11,323 nt of DNA from CAZRDB01 sp964598695 (lineage in GTDB: Bacteria > Armatimonadota > Zipacnadia > UBA1398), in assembly GCA_964598695.1 (NCBI GenBank), contig CAZRDB010000164.1:1-11323 (forward strand), read 5' to 3'. Made by a program: the position numbers and the translations under genes. Under the pieces are notes generated by a model. That model worked only from the letters and a program-made list of their open reading frames with translations. It did no database searches and was not told the origin of the DNA. Below are positions 1 through 6,761 of this stretch, piece by piece (position 1 is the stretch's first letter; each line of letters opens with the position of its first letter).

Positions 1-67
1 ATTCGCTCCCGCCTGCTTGGAACTGGCCGGGAGGGCCGTGCGCGGCCTCCCCTGCCCCGTACGCGCG

Positions 68-100
68 GCGGGCCGGCCGATCCCTGAGCGGCCGGCCCGC
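68..100 (-). terminator. GC-rich hairpin after the VIT/VWA gene
   Basis: A 12-bp perfect stem (68-79 with 89-100, arms reading GCGGGCCGGCCG and its complement) with a 9-nt loop lies 13 nt beyond the stop of the minus-strand VIT/VWA gene. The position fits a transcript-end hairpin. No U-tract follows in the minus-strand RNA, so it may stabilise a 3' end or act with Rho rather than being a textbook intrinsic terminator. A second, imperfect hairpin (about 30-51, GGGAGG with CCTCCC) lies further downstream. Confidence 0.45.
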
Positions 101-113
101 GGGGATGCCCGCG

Positions 114-2810
114 CTACTCCTCGTTGGCCGGCTCGGCGGCCGGCTTCGGGCGCTTCGCCATCTCCTGGAGGGCGAAGCTGACCACGTTGGTCATCAGGCG
201 GGCGTTCGGCATGTTGTCGTCCGAGATGCCGTCGGCGAGCGACGCGAGCACGCCGGGGAGAACGAAGCCGACGAGCTTGCCGTCGGAAGTGAGGCCGCGC
301 AGGCCCTCGACCGGGCCGAGGTCATACGCGGTTCCTTTCGCGGTGAGCACAGGGCAATCGGCCGGGAGATCGCTGACCTCGAGGCCTGCCTTCGCCAGCG
401 CGGCAAGGAGCCCGGGGTCCTGGCTGTCGACGAGGACCGTGCGGCCGTCGGCGACGAACTGCCTGAGCCCCGCGGCACACGTCTCGACCTGCTCCGGCGT
501 GGTCGCGCCGGTGATCACCAGGCACTGCGCCGGGTTGTCCGCCAGCGGCAGAGCCATCCCCTCGGGGGGGAGGTAGCCGGGGCCCATGTTCGGAGCCTGG
601 ACGACACTCCCCGCCGCCACGAGAGCGGTACCGAGGCCCAGGTACGGGACCGCCACGCCCTCCGAGGCGAGCACGCAGATCCACGACGCCATCGTGCCGT
701 ACCGGGCGCCGTCGACCTCCGGCTCTTCGGCCATCGGCGCTCCCGTCAGCGCCCCGGTCACCACGCCGGTCGGGCCGGCGGGGCCGCTGCCGCCCTTGCG
801 GGCCATCGCGACGCTGGGAGCCACCATCGACGCGCCCAGCGCCATGCCGCCGAAGCCCTCAGCCTTCTCGCCGAAGACGCCCTCGTAGCGTACGCCCTCC
901 GGCATCGGGACGGGCACCTGGACCGTTCGGACCTGGCCGTTCTCGTTGACGACCTTCTCCTCGACGGCCACGAAGCTCGTGTAGGGGGACATCAGCCGGA
1001 ACTCGAGCGCGAGGTCCGTGATCTGCTGGACCGTCTCGGCGTTCTCGCCCCGCGCCATCGAGTCCATCAGGTCGCCCATCTTCTGGCGCGCCCAGAGCGA
1101 GGCCAGCGCGGCGTTGCCCGACTCGCCGCCGGGGAGGCTGACGGGGATCGTCGTCTCCCACGGCTTGCCGGCGACCTTGCCCGTGATCCGCACCGCGCCC
1201 GTGCCGGGGGTGTCGTACCGGCCGTGGATCTCGATCGGTTGGGCCGAGAACAGGTCGGGGATCGCCTGCGGGTAGAGGTCCTTCAACTCGATGCCCTGGG
1301 CCTCGATCGCGACGTCGGTCAGGTACGGCCGGGCGATGCGATCGTAGAAGCGGTCGACGCACTCCTTGGTGTCCTCGTCGGGCCGGACATACTGGACCAT
1401 CCCCCGCCCGAACTTGGCCATGCCGCCGAGCAGGTAGTGGTTGACCGAGCTGCCGACGCCGAAGGAGAACAGCCGGGCGCCGCCGAGCCGCTCCTGGATC
1501 GCCGCGAAGATCTCCGTCTCGTTGCCGATGTAGCCGTCGGTCATGAAGAAGACGATCCGCATCCGCTTGGGGTCGGGCTTGTAGTCGAGCGCCTTCTTGA
1601 TGCCCTCGAGCATCTCGGTGCCGCCGTTGCCGTCGAATGCGTCGACATAGGCGATCGCCTTCTCGACGTTCTCCGAGGTGTTCGGGACGGGGGCCGGCGC
1701 GAAGGTCGTCGCCTCGTTGCTGAAGCCGATGATCTGGAAGGTGTCGTCGCCGTTCATGCCCCGGAGGCAACGGCGCATGGCCTCCTGGCACTTCTCGATC
1801 GGCTGTCCGGACATCGAGCCCGAGCGGTCGACGACGAAGACCATCTCCTTCGGCGTGATCTCGCCCGGCGTGTAGTCGGCCTTCGGCTGGACCATCAGGA
1901 GGAAGTAGCCGCCCTCCTTGCCGTGGTACGGGAGGAAGGCGCTCTCGGCGACCTCGCCGGCCACGTCGTACCGCAGGATGAAGTCCTTGTTCGGAATGGT
2001 GTCCTTGGGGTGGAGCGCGATGTCGGCGCGCGTCTCGCTCTCCCGCTCGACGACCACCTCATGCGAAGCGCAGCGGAGATCCCGGATCGGGACACCGGCG
2101 TCGAGCCGCACGTGGAGCGAGATATCGTGGCCGCTCCGCTCCTCCGGCCGCAGGACGGGCGGAGTGATCCGCGAGGCGTCCGGCACGCGCGTGGTGTCGG
2201 GCGCCCAGCCGCCGCCCTTGGGTGGGTCGGGCGCCGGTGAGCCGGGGATGTACCGTGGGCCGACGACCATCGGGAAGTTCAGCTCGTAGGTCCCGTGGTC
2301 GTACTTGAGGTCCTGGACGTAGGTGATCGTGATGAGGATCCGGTCGCCCGGCAGGATGTTCGCCACCGACTGCGTGAAGATGTTCGGTCGCTCCTGCTCG
2401 AGCAGCGCCGCCCGCTGCCCCGCGGCACGGGCCGCCTCGTAGGTCTCCCGCGCCGCCTCCCGGGTCTGGATATCGGCCCGGATCGTCCGGTCGCCGATCT
2501 TCATGACCATGTCGTTGACGGCCGAGTTCTCCGGGAGCGGGAAGACGTAGACCGCCTCGATCGGGTCGGCATACGGGTTCCCGAACTCCTGGGTGACCGT
2601 GACCTTCGCGATGAGGCCCGCGATGTCGGCCTCGACCGCTGTGTGCTGGAGCGGGAACTCCAGCAGCCGCTGGCCCGGCTGACCGGTGACCTGCAGCGCG
2701 CCCTGCGTGATCTCTCCCTCGTCGCTCGCCGTTGCCGGCATGAGCATCGCGACAGCCGCCGCCAGGCAGACCATCGCGCCCGTGATCGTGACTCTCGCCC
2801 ACCTCAGCAT
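114..2810 (-). CDS. Secreted VIT and VWA domain protein with an extra C-terminal domain
   Basis: The gene encodes an 898-aa protein resembling inter-alpha-trypsin-inhibitor heavy chain-like bacterial proteins. Residues 1-28 form a signal peptide (MLRWAR, then a hydrophobic stretch ending PATA). Residues about 38-170 match the VIT domain, including the phrase AKVTVTQEFGNPYADPIEA. A VWA domain follows at about 320-500 with a complete-looking MIDAS: DRSGS at 328-332, a downstream GGTEM threonine and an MTDG aspartate. A segment typical of this family (LALEFRLMSPYTSFVAVEE) follows the VWA domain. A Gly/Ala/Pro-rich linker then leads to a roughly 180-residue alpha/beta region that I cannot assign firmly. 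VWA-MIDAS domains bind a metal ion and usually mediate adhesion or protein contacts outside the cytoplasm; the specific role here is unknown. The start is fixed by GGAGG 7 nt upstream and by the signal peptide. The reading frame stays open far upstream to about 6194, but that part is antisense noise. It lies 137 nt downstream of the isomerase gene in the same direction. Confidence 0.93.
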   Translation of the reverse strand: MLRWARVTITGAMVCLAAAVAMLMPATASDEGEITQGALQVTGQPGQRLLEFPLQHTAVEADIAGLIAKVTVTQEFGNPYADPIEAVYVFPLPENSAVNDMVMKIGDRTIRADIQTREAARETYEAARAAGQRAALLEQERPNIFTQSVANILPGDRILITITYVQDLKYDHGTYELNFPMVVGPRYIPGSPAPDPPKGGGWAPDTTRVPDASRITPPVLRPEERSGHDISLHVRLDAGVPIRDLRCASHEVVVERESETRADIALHPKDTIPNKDFILRYDVAGEVAESAFLPYHGKEGGYFLLMVQPKADYTPGEITPKEMVFVVDRSGSMSGQPIEKCQEAMRRCLRGMNGDDTFQIIGFSNEATTFAPAPVPNTSENVEKAIAYVDAFDGNGGTEMLEGIKKALDYKPDPKRMRIVFFMTDGYIGNETEIFAAIQERLGGARLFSFGVGSSVNHYLLGGMAKFGRGMVQYVRPDEDTKECVDRFYDRIARPYLTDVAIEAQGIELKDLYPQAIPDLFSAQPIEIHGRYDTPGTGAVRITGKVAGKPWETTIPVSLPGGESGNAALASLWARQKMGDLMDSMARGENAETVQQITDLALEFRLMSPYTSFVAVEEKVVNENGQVRTVQVPVPMPEGVRYEGVFGEKAEGFGGMALGASMVAPSVAMARKGGSGPAGPTGVVTGALTGAPMAEEPEVDGARYGTMASWICVLASEGVAVPYLGLGTALVAAGSVVQAPNMGPGYLPPEGMALPLADNPAQCLVITGATTPEQVETCAAGLRQFVADGRTVLVDSQDPGLLAALAKAGLEVSDLPADCPVLTAKGTAYDLGPVEGLRGLTSDGKLVGFVLPGVLASLADGISDDNMPNARLMTNVVSFALQEMAKRPKPAAEPANEE

Positions 2811-2817
2811 GGGTGCA

Positions 2818-2822
2818 CCTCC
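2818..2822 (-). promoter_or_regulatory. Shine-Dalgarno site of the VIT/VWA gene
   Basis: The minus strand reads GGAGG here, 7 nt before the ATG at 2810. It decides the start, because the open frame continues upstream for more than 3 kb without a stop. Confidence 0.8.
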
Positions 2823-2839
2823 AAGAAGAAGCCCCGTCG

Positions 2840-2874
2840 GCCTCCCCCACCGCACTCGTGACGTCGCGGGAGGC
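2840..2874 (-). other. Intergenic inverted repeat before the VIT/VWA gene
   Basis: A perfect 7-bp inverted repeat, GCCTCCC (2840-2846) and GGGAGGC (2868-2874), encloses 21 nt in the 137-nt gap between the isomerase and VIT/VWA genes. It could be an operator or an RNA fold in the leader. With this GC content it could also arise by chance. Confidence 0.2.
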
Positions 2875-2912
2875 TTCCGTGTTCCAGGGGTGGGGCGAGA
2901 TGGTGTGTCGGC

Positions 2913-2936
2913 CTGCCCGGCGCCGGGCTCGGGCAG
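2913..2936 (-). terminator. Hairpin just after the isomerase-like gene
   Basis: A 7-bp stem, CTGCCCG (2913-2919) with CGGGCAG (2930-2936), and a 10-nt loop lie 11 nt beyond the stop of the isomerase-like gene. No U-run follows on the minus strand. It may partly uncouple the isomerase from the VIT/VWA gene, but evidence for termination is weak. Confidence 0.3.
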
Positions 2937-2947
2937 ACCCGCGAGGC

Positions 2948-3895
2948 CTAGCTGCGGTAGGGCACGCCGGCACGGTCGAGCACCTCGTGGATCTTGCGGA
3001 GGCCGGTGCGCGCGACCTCGAGGGGGTCCATCTTCCAGTGCTCCTCGCGGAACAGCTCGAGCGAGAGGGGCCCGCGGAAGCCGAGGGTCCACAGCCGCTG
3101 TAAGAAGGCCTCGAGCGGGAGGATCCCGTCGCCGGGGTAGACGCGGTCGGAGTCGCCCTGCTCGAACTGCGGCGGGCTCGCGGGGGCATCGTTGACGTGG
3201 CAGACCCCGAGGAGGTCGCCGCGGAGCCACCGGATGCTGTCGTACATCGACCCACCGCGGTACAGGTGGAACGTGTCGGCCACGATACACGGCTCGGGAT
3301 GGCCGCTCTCCATGGCGATCGCGACGGCCTGACCGAGGGTGTGGATCCCGCGAAAGAAGCCCACGAACTCGATGGCGGCCCGGATCCCGATCTCGTCGCC
3401 GGCGTCGAGGTAGCGGCGATAGCGCTCGGCGGCCCACAGGACGTCGATCTCCGGGCGGTCGGGCGTGGCGATGACGGCGATCCGCTGCGCCCCCACGCGA
3501 CGCGAGCGCTCCATCCGGCCCTTCTGTAGCTCGAGGCAGGCGGGCCACGCCGCCTCGTCGGCCGGCATGGCGTCCCACAACCCGATCACGTTCGGCACGA
3601 TCAGGCCCGCATCCCGGATCCGCTTGCCGAGGTCCTCCAGTGAGCCCCCGTCCCGCTCGTAGCCGTCGATCTCGTCGATCCACAGCTCGATGCCGTCGTA
3701 GCCGGCCCGCGCGGCGGCCTCGATCTTCCGCTCGACCGGAGTCGGCCGGATCGTGCTGCTGTTGATCGTCACGAGCATCCGCTCGCGCGTCGTCGTCGGA
3801 CCGCCGTCGGCTCGTGCCGCGAGGGGCGCCGCGAGTGCGCCGAGGCCGAGCGTGGCGAGGAGCGAGCGGCGGGAGAGTTCGTGGCGGTTGCTCAT
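2948..3895 (-). CDS. Tat-exported sugar phosphate isomerase/epimerase-like TIM-barrel protein
   Basis: The 315-aa protein begins with a twin-arginine signal (SRRSLLAT, then a hydrophobic run to about residue 28 ending ARA), predicting folded export across the cytoplasmic membrane. The rest resembles the xylose isomerase-like TIM-barrel family (AP endonuclease 2 / IolE-IolI type). Ordered candidate metal or acid-base residues sit at strand ends: E176 (AAIEF), D207 and H210 (ADTFH), H233 (CHVND) and E280 (LSLELF). This is the usual Glu-Asp-His-Glu set of the family, so the enzyme is likely an active metal-dependent isomerase, epimerase or related lyase. The substrate cannot be read from sequence. 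The start is set by GGAGG 8 nt upstream and by the Tat motif; an upstream in-frame start near 4045 would add a tail before the signal and is rejected. It precedes the VIT/VWA gene and diverges from the GH36 gene. Confidence 0.9.
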   Translation of the reverse strand: MSNRHELSRRSLLATLGLGALAAPLAARADGGPTTTRERMLVTINSSTIRPTPVERKIEAAARAGYDGIELWIDEIDGYERDGGSLEDLGKRIRDAGLIVPNVIGLWDAMPADEAAWPACLELQKGRMERSRRVGAQRIAVIATPDRPEIDVLWAAERYRRYLDAGDEIGIRAAIEFVGFFRGIHTLGQAVAIAMESGHPEPCIVADTFHLYRGGSMYDSIRWLRGDLLGVCHVNDAPASPPQFEQGDSDRVYPGDGILPLEAFLQRLWTLGFRGPLSLELFREEHWKMDPLEVARTGLRKIHEVLDRAGVPYRS

Positions 3896-3903
3896 GGTGG
3901 GCG

Positions 3904-3908
3904 CCTCC
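3904..3908 (-). promoter_or_regulatory. Shine-Dalgarno site of the isomerase-like gene
   Basis: The minus strand reads GGAGG here, 8 nt before the ATG at 3895. It supports this start over the in-frame upstream start near 4045. Confidence 0.8.
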
Positions 3909-4024
3909 AGGATCGGTTTCCCGCACATTCGGCAGCCGCGGCGGGGGACCTGTGCGGGGCAATGAGCAAGCGCAGGGACAGCCCCCCTGCCTGACGAAGC
4001 CTCCCCGCGGGGCCATTGCCCATT

Positions 4025-4029
4025 GGAGG
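4025..4029 (+). promoter_or_regulatory. Shine-Dalgarno site of the GH36 gene
   Basis: GGAGG lies 8 nt before ATG 4038. An in-frame TTG at 4023 overlaps this site and is therefore not the start. Confidence 0.8.
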
Positions 4030-4037
4030 AACCAGCC

Positions 4038-6161
4038 ATGCTCATGCTTGCCTATGCCGCCTGCTACGCGACGCTTGTGCCCGTCGACCCGCGGGAGCAA
4101 ACCGATGCCAGCGTCGTGTTCGGCGTCGTCGAGGGACAGGGACCGACGACGCTGACCGTCTCCCACGGCGGGGCCGAGCTGATCAGCCTGGCCGTACGCG
4201 AGGGGAGCCAGGAGCTGTTCACGGGGTCCGTGTTGGGGCATGACGAGCGTGGCCTGTGGTCGTCGCACCTGACGATCCACCCGCTGGGCGGCGAGGGCTC
4301 GGTCGTGCTCGAGGGAACCTACCGCGGCTCCGACCAGGCCTTCCCGGCGGAGACCCGGGGCGCGGCGCAGGAGCGTTTCCCCCTCGTCCGCAACACCGTG
4401 GGGCTCTCCGACAACCTCCGCAACAACGCGATCTACGACCGCGCGCGCGACTGGCTCTTCGAGGTGACCGAGGGGCAGGTCGAGATCCACCCGCTCGGGA
4501 CGCGGGACGGCCAGCGCGAGTTCCGGATCGTGCTCTCGGGCGCCGAGATCGCGATGACGTTCCACGCCGACTACTACCGCCTCCACAAGGGCGTGCGCTT
4601 CTTCGACCCCACCCAGCGGATCTGGCCCGAGTCGATCGCCGGCTGGTGCTCGTGGTGGCCCTATCGCGCCGACATCAGCGAGGAGACCGTCGCCCGCGTG
4701 AGCCGCGTCTTCGCCGAGAAGCTCCGCGACTACGGCTACGAGCACATCCAGATCGACGACGGCTTCCAGTCCTCGAACGGGGGCCGGCCCGAGAACTGGC
4801 TCACGACCAACGACCGGTTCCCGAGCGGCCTCGCCGCGCTCGCCGAGACGATCCGCAAGGAAGGGCTCAAGCCGGGCCTGTGGGTGAACGTCCACATGGG
4901 CGACGAAAGCCTCGTGCGCGAGCACCCGCAGTGGTTCGTCCGTGAGGCCGATGGCGCGCCGCGCAAGGGCCCGTGGATCGACTACGGGCTCGACGCGACG
5001 AACGCCGAGGCCGTCGACACGGTCGTTCGCCCGCTCTACCGCGCGCTCAAGGAGCAGGGCTGGGACTACGTGAAGATCGACACGCTCCGCCATCTGCTCT
5101 ACGACGACTACTACCCCTGCCGGGCCGATCTCGCGGCTCGCGGCACCTCGCCCGAGGACGCGATCCGGAGTTGGCTCCGGGCCGCGCGGGCCGAGCTGGG
5201 GCCGGAGACCTACATCCTCGCCTGCTGGGGGGTCCTGCCGGAGGTGGCGGGGATCGTCGACGGCTGCCGCCTCGGCGGCGACGGCTTCGGACCGATGACG
5301 CTCGCCCAGTACAACTCGTGGAACAACATCGTCTGGCGCAACGACCCCGACCACGTCGACATCACGCCCGAGGGCTCCGAGACTATCCGGCCCGTGCTCG
5401 TCTCGATGGCCGGGGCCCAGATGCTGCTCACCGACAAGGTCGAGGTCTACGAGGACGATCGGAAGATCGAGGGCGCGCGCCGGAGCGCGCCGATCCTCCA
5501 CACGCTCCCCGGCCAGCTCTACGACTACGATCCCTCCAAGACCGACGCCCTGCTTGCCGGCCTGCGCAACGAAGAGGGCGGCGGGCCGCAGGGGCCGATC
5601 GACGCCGACCAGGAGGGGCCCGTCCCCGCGTGGTGGATGCTCGAGATCGACCGGCCCTTCGAGCGCTGGAGCGTCCTCGCCCGCCTCGCCTGGCAGCCGC
5701 AGGACGAGGCCCACGTCGCGTTCGCCGACCTCGGTCTCGACCCCGCCGGCCGCTACGGGGTGTACGAGTTCTGGACCCGGCGCTACGTGGGCGCGTGCGA
5801 GGACGGCTTCACCGCGGCCGCGCTCCCCGAGAACGGCGTCGCGGTCTACGCGATCCGCGAGCTGCTCGATCGGCCGCAGGTCCTCGCGACGAGCCGGCAC
5901 ATCACGATGGGCGGGCCGGACCTCGAGAGCGTCGCCTGGAACGAGGCGGCGCACGGCGCGAATCTCAAGGGCCGCTCGCATGTGGTGAAGGGCGACCCGT
6001 ACACGATCACCGTGAGCCTCCCCGAAGGCTGGGCGATCGACGGGGCCACCGGGTCCGCGCCCTCCGGCCGGCCGGCCACCCACGCCGGCTACGCCGAGGT
6101 GACCTTCAGCCCCGCCGCGACGGGGACCATGGAGTGGGAGGTTGCGTTCCGGAGGATGTAG
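4038..6161 (+). CDS. GH36-type alpha-galactosidase / raffinose-synthase-like glycosidase
   Basis: The 707-aa protein has the layout of glycoside hydrolase clan D, nearest to GH36: an N-terminal beta-rich region (about 1-195), a TIM-barrel catalytic domain (about 200-500) and a C-terminal beta region. Signature motifs are GWCSWW at 202-207, IDDGFQ at 239-244 and GLWV shortly after. KIDTL carries the likely nucleophile D348, and RLGGD (411-415) carries the likely acid/base D415. The family uses a retaining mechanism to cleave terminal alpha-galactosyl groups or, in some members, to transfer them, so melibiose/raffinose-type substrates are plausible but not shown. The first 20 residues are mildly hydrophobic without a basic start, so export is uncertain. 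ATG 4038 is chosen for its GGAGG site. The gene is divergent from the isomerase-like gene and ends 57 bp before the RAYT gene. Long open frames antisense to it are GC artefacts. Confidence 0.88.
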   Translation: MLMLAYAACYATLVPVDPREQTDASVVFGVVEGQGPTTLTVSHGGAELISLAVREGSQELFTGSVLGHDERGLWSSHLTIHPLGGEGSVVLEGTYRGSDQAFPAETRGAAQERFPLVRNTVGLSDNLRNNAIYDRARDWLFEVTEGQVEIHPLGTRDGQREFRIVLSGAEIAMTFHADYYRLHKGVRFFDPTQRIWPESIAGWCSWWPYRADISEETVARVSRVFAEKLRDYGYEHIQIDDGFQSSNGGRPENWLTTNDRFPSGLAALAETIRKEGLKPGLWVNVHMGDESLVREHPQWFVREADGAPRKGPWIDYGLDATNAEAVDTVVRPLYRALKEQGWDYVKIDTLRHLLYDDYYPCRADLAARGTSPEDAIRSWLRAARAELGPETYILACWGVLPEVAGIVDGCRLGGDGFGPMTLAQYNSWNNIVWRNDPDHVDITPEGSETIRPVLVSMAGAQMLLTDKVEVYEDDRKIEGARRSAPILHTLPGQLYDYDPSKTDALLAGLRNEEGGGPQGPIDADQEGPVPAWWMLEIDRPFERWSVLARLAWQPQDEAHVAFADLGLDPAGRYGVYEFWTRRYVGACEDGFTAAALPENGVAVYAIRELLDRPQVLATSRHITMGGPDLESVAWNEAAHGANLKGRSHVVKGDPYTITVSLPEGWAIDGATGSAPSGRPATHAGYAEVTFSPAATGTMEWEVAFRRM

Positions 6162-6207
6162 GTGGGGATGACCCGCACGATCGCCTCTGTGCACCGCCGC
6201 GCACTCC

Positions 6208-6213
6208 GGAGGG
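6208..6213 (+). promoter_or_regulatory. Shine-Dalgarno site of the RAYT gene
   Basis: GGAGGG lies 5 nt before ATG 6219. This chooses ATG 6219 over the in-frame GTG 6162 and ATG 6168, which lack a comparable independent site and would add 17 to 19 residues unlike the family N-terminus. Confidence 0.75.
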
Positions 6214-6218
6214 ATTCG

Positions 6219-6761
6219 ATGCCGCGTTCAGACCATCGCCGTCGGTCCACCCGCCTGCCCGGCTGCGACTACGCCGGTGCCGGGGCCTACTTCGTGACCG
6301 TCTGCACGGTCGGACGCAGCCCCATCCTGGGGCACATCGCCGAAGGCGCCGTACGGCTCTCGGCGCTCGGCCGCATCGCCGTGGCCGAGTGGCTTGTCTC
6401 GGAGCGTCTGAGGGCCGGCGTCGAGCTCGACTGGTTCGTGGTGATGCCGAACCACCTGCACGCGATCGTCTGGATCACAGGGCGCGCCGCGGCCAGCCTC
6501 CCGGGCGACCCGCACGCCGTAGCCCCGGACGGCGCGAGGGGGCCGGCGCCGGCGTCGCTCGGGGCTCTCGTCGCCAACTTCAAGGCCGCCGTCACGCGCG
6601 AGGCCCGGCGGCATCTGGCGCTGGTGGGAGAGCCGGTCTGGCAGCGGGGGTACTACGACCGCGTGCTCCGCGATGAGGCTGAGCTGCTCGCCGCACGCGA
6701 GTACATCGCCGCCAATCCGTCGCGCTGGGCGGAGGACCGCGACAACCTGCCCCGGCCGTAG
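6219..6761 (+). CDS. REP-associated tyrosine transposase (RAYT, Y1 HUH family)
   Basis: The 180-aa protein matches the Y1_Tnp/IS200-like HUH transposase family in its RAYT branch. The N-terminus (RRRSTRLPGCDYAGAGAYFVTVCT) is the usual RAYT opening. MPNHLHAIV carries the HUH metal-binding pair H79 and H81. WQRGYYDRVLRDEAEL contains the likely catalytic tyrosine (Y145 or Y146), followed by the family ending AAREYIAANPSRWAEDRDN. All expected catalytic residues appear present and the length is normal, so the gene looks intact. RAYTs are single-copy, domesticated relatives of IS200/IS605 transposases that bind and cleave REP hairpins, often with a GTAG foot. Here such hairpins start exactly at the gene's end: the TAG stop is part of the GTAG of the first repeat unit. 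No IS200-type ends flank the gene, so it is not itself an obvious insertion sequence. Base composition is like that of its neighbours. Confidence 0.93.
   Translation: MPRSDHRRRSTRLPGCDYAGAGAYFVTVCTVGRSPILGHIAEGAVRLSALGRIAVAEWLVSERLRAGVELDWFVVMPNHLHAIVWITGRAAASLPGDPHAVAPDGARGPAPASLGALVANFKAAVTREARRHLALVGEPVWQRGYYDRVLRDEAELLAAREYIAANPSRWAEDRDNLPRP

Larger units (their letters stand above)
3896..4037. promoter_or_regulatory. Divergent control region between isomerase and GH36 genes
   Basis: This 142-bp gap must hold the start signals for the GH36 gene and probably for the isomerase/VIT pair. I see no convincing -35/-10 boxes. It contains three dyads: GGGCAATG (3957-3964) with CATTGCCC (4014-4021), 8 bp and 49 nt apart; GCAGGG (3972-3977) with CCCTGC (3985-3990), 6 bp around a 7-nt loop; and the self-complementary CCCCGCGGGG (4003-4012). 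These nest inside one another, so the GH36 leader could fold with the outer pair closing just before the ribosome binding site. A regulator site is equally possible. Confidence 0.4.

Noticed and set aside
105..2240. Long plus-strand open frame antisense to the VIT/VWA gene
   Set aside because: Composition is Arg/Ala/Asp/His-rich without recognisable domains, and the opposite strand carries a full VIT-VWA protein.
2811..6194. A 2026-codon minus-strand open frame continuing the VIT/VWA frame upstream through the isomerase gene and antisense to GH36
   Set aside because: The VIT/VWA protein has a clear signal peptide and GGAGG site at 2810. The upstream translation is Arg/Pro/Asp-rich with no family motifs and overlaps two well-supported genes; it is open only because stops are rare at this GC content.
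6162..6218. Longer RAYT start at GTG 6162 or ATG 6168
   Set aside because: ATG 6219 has GGAGGG 5 nt upstream and gives the usual family N-terminus; the extra residues are unlike RAYTs.
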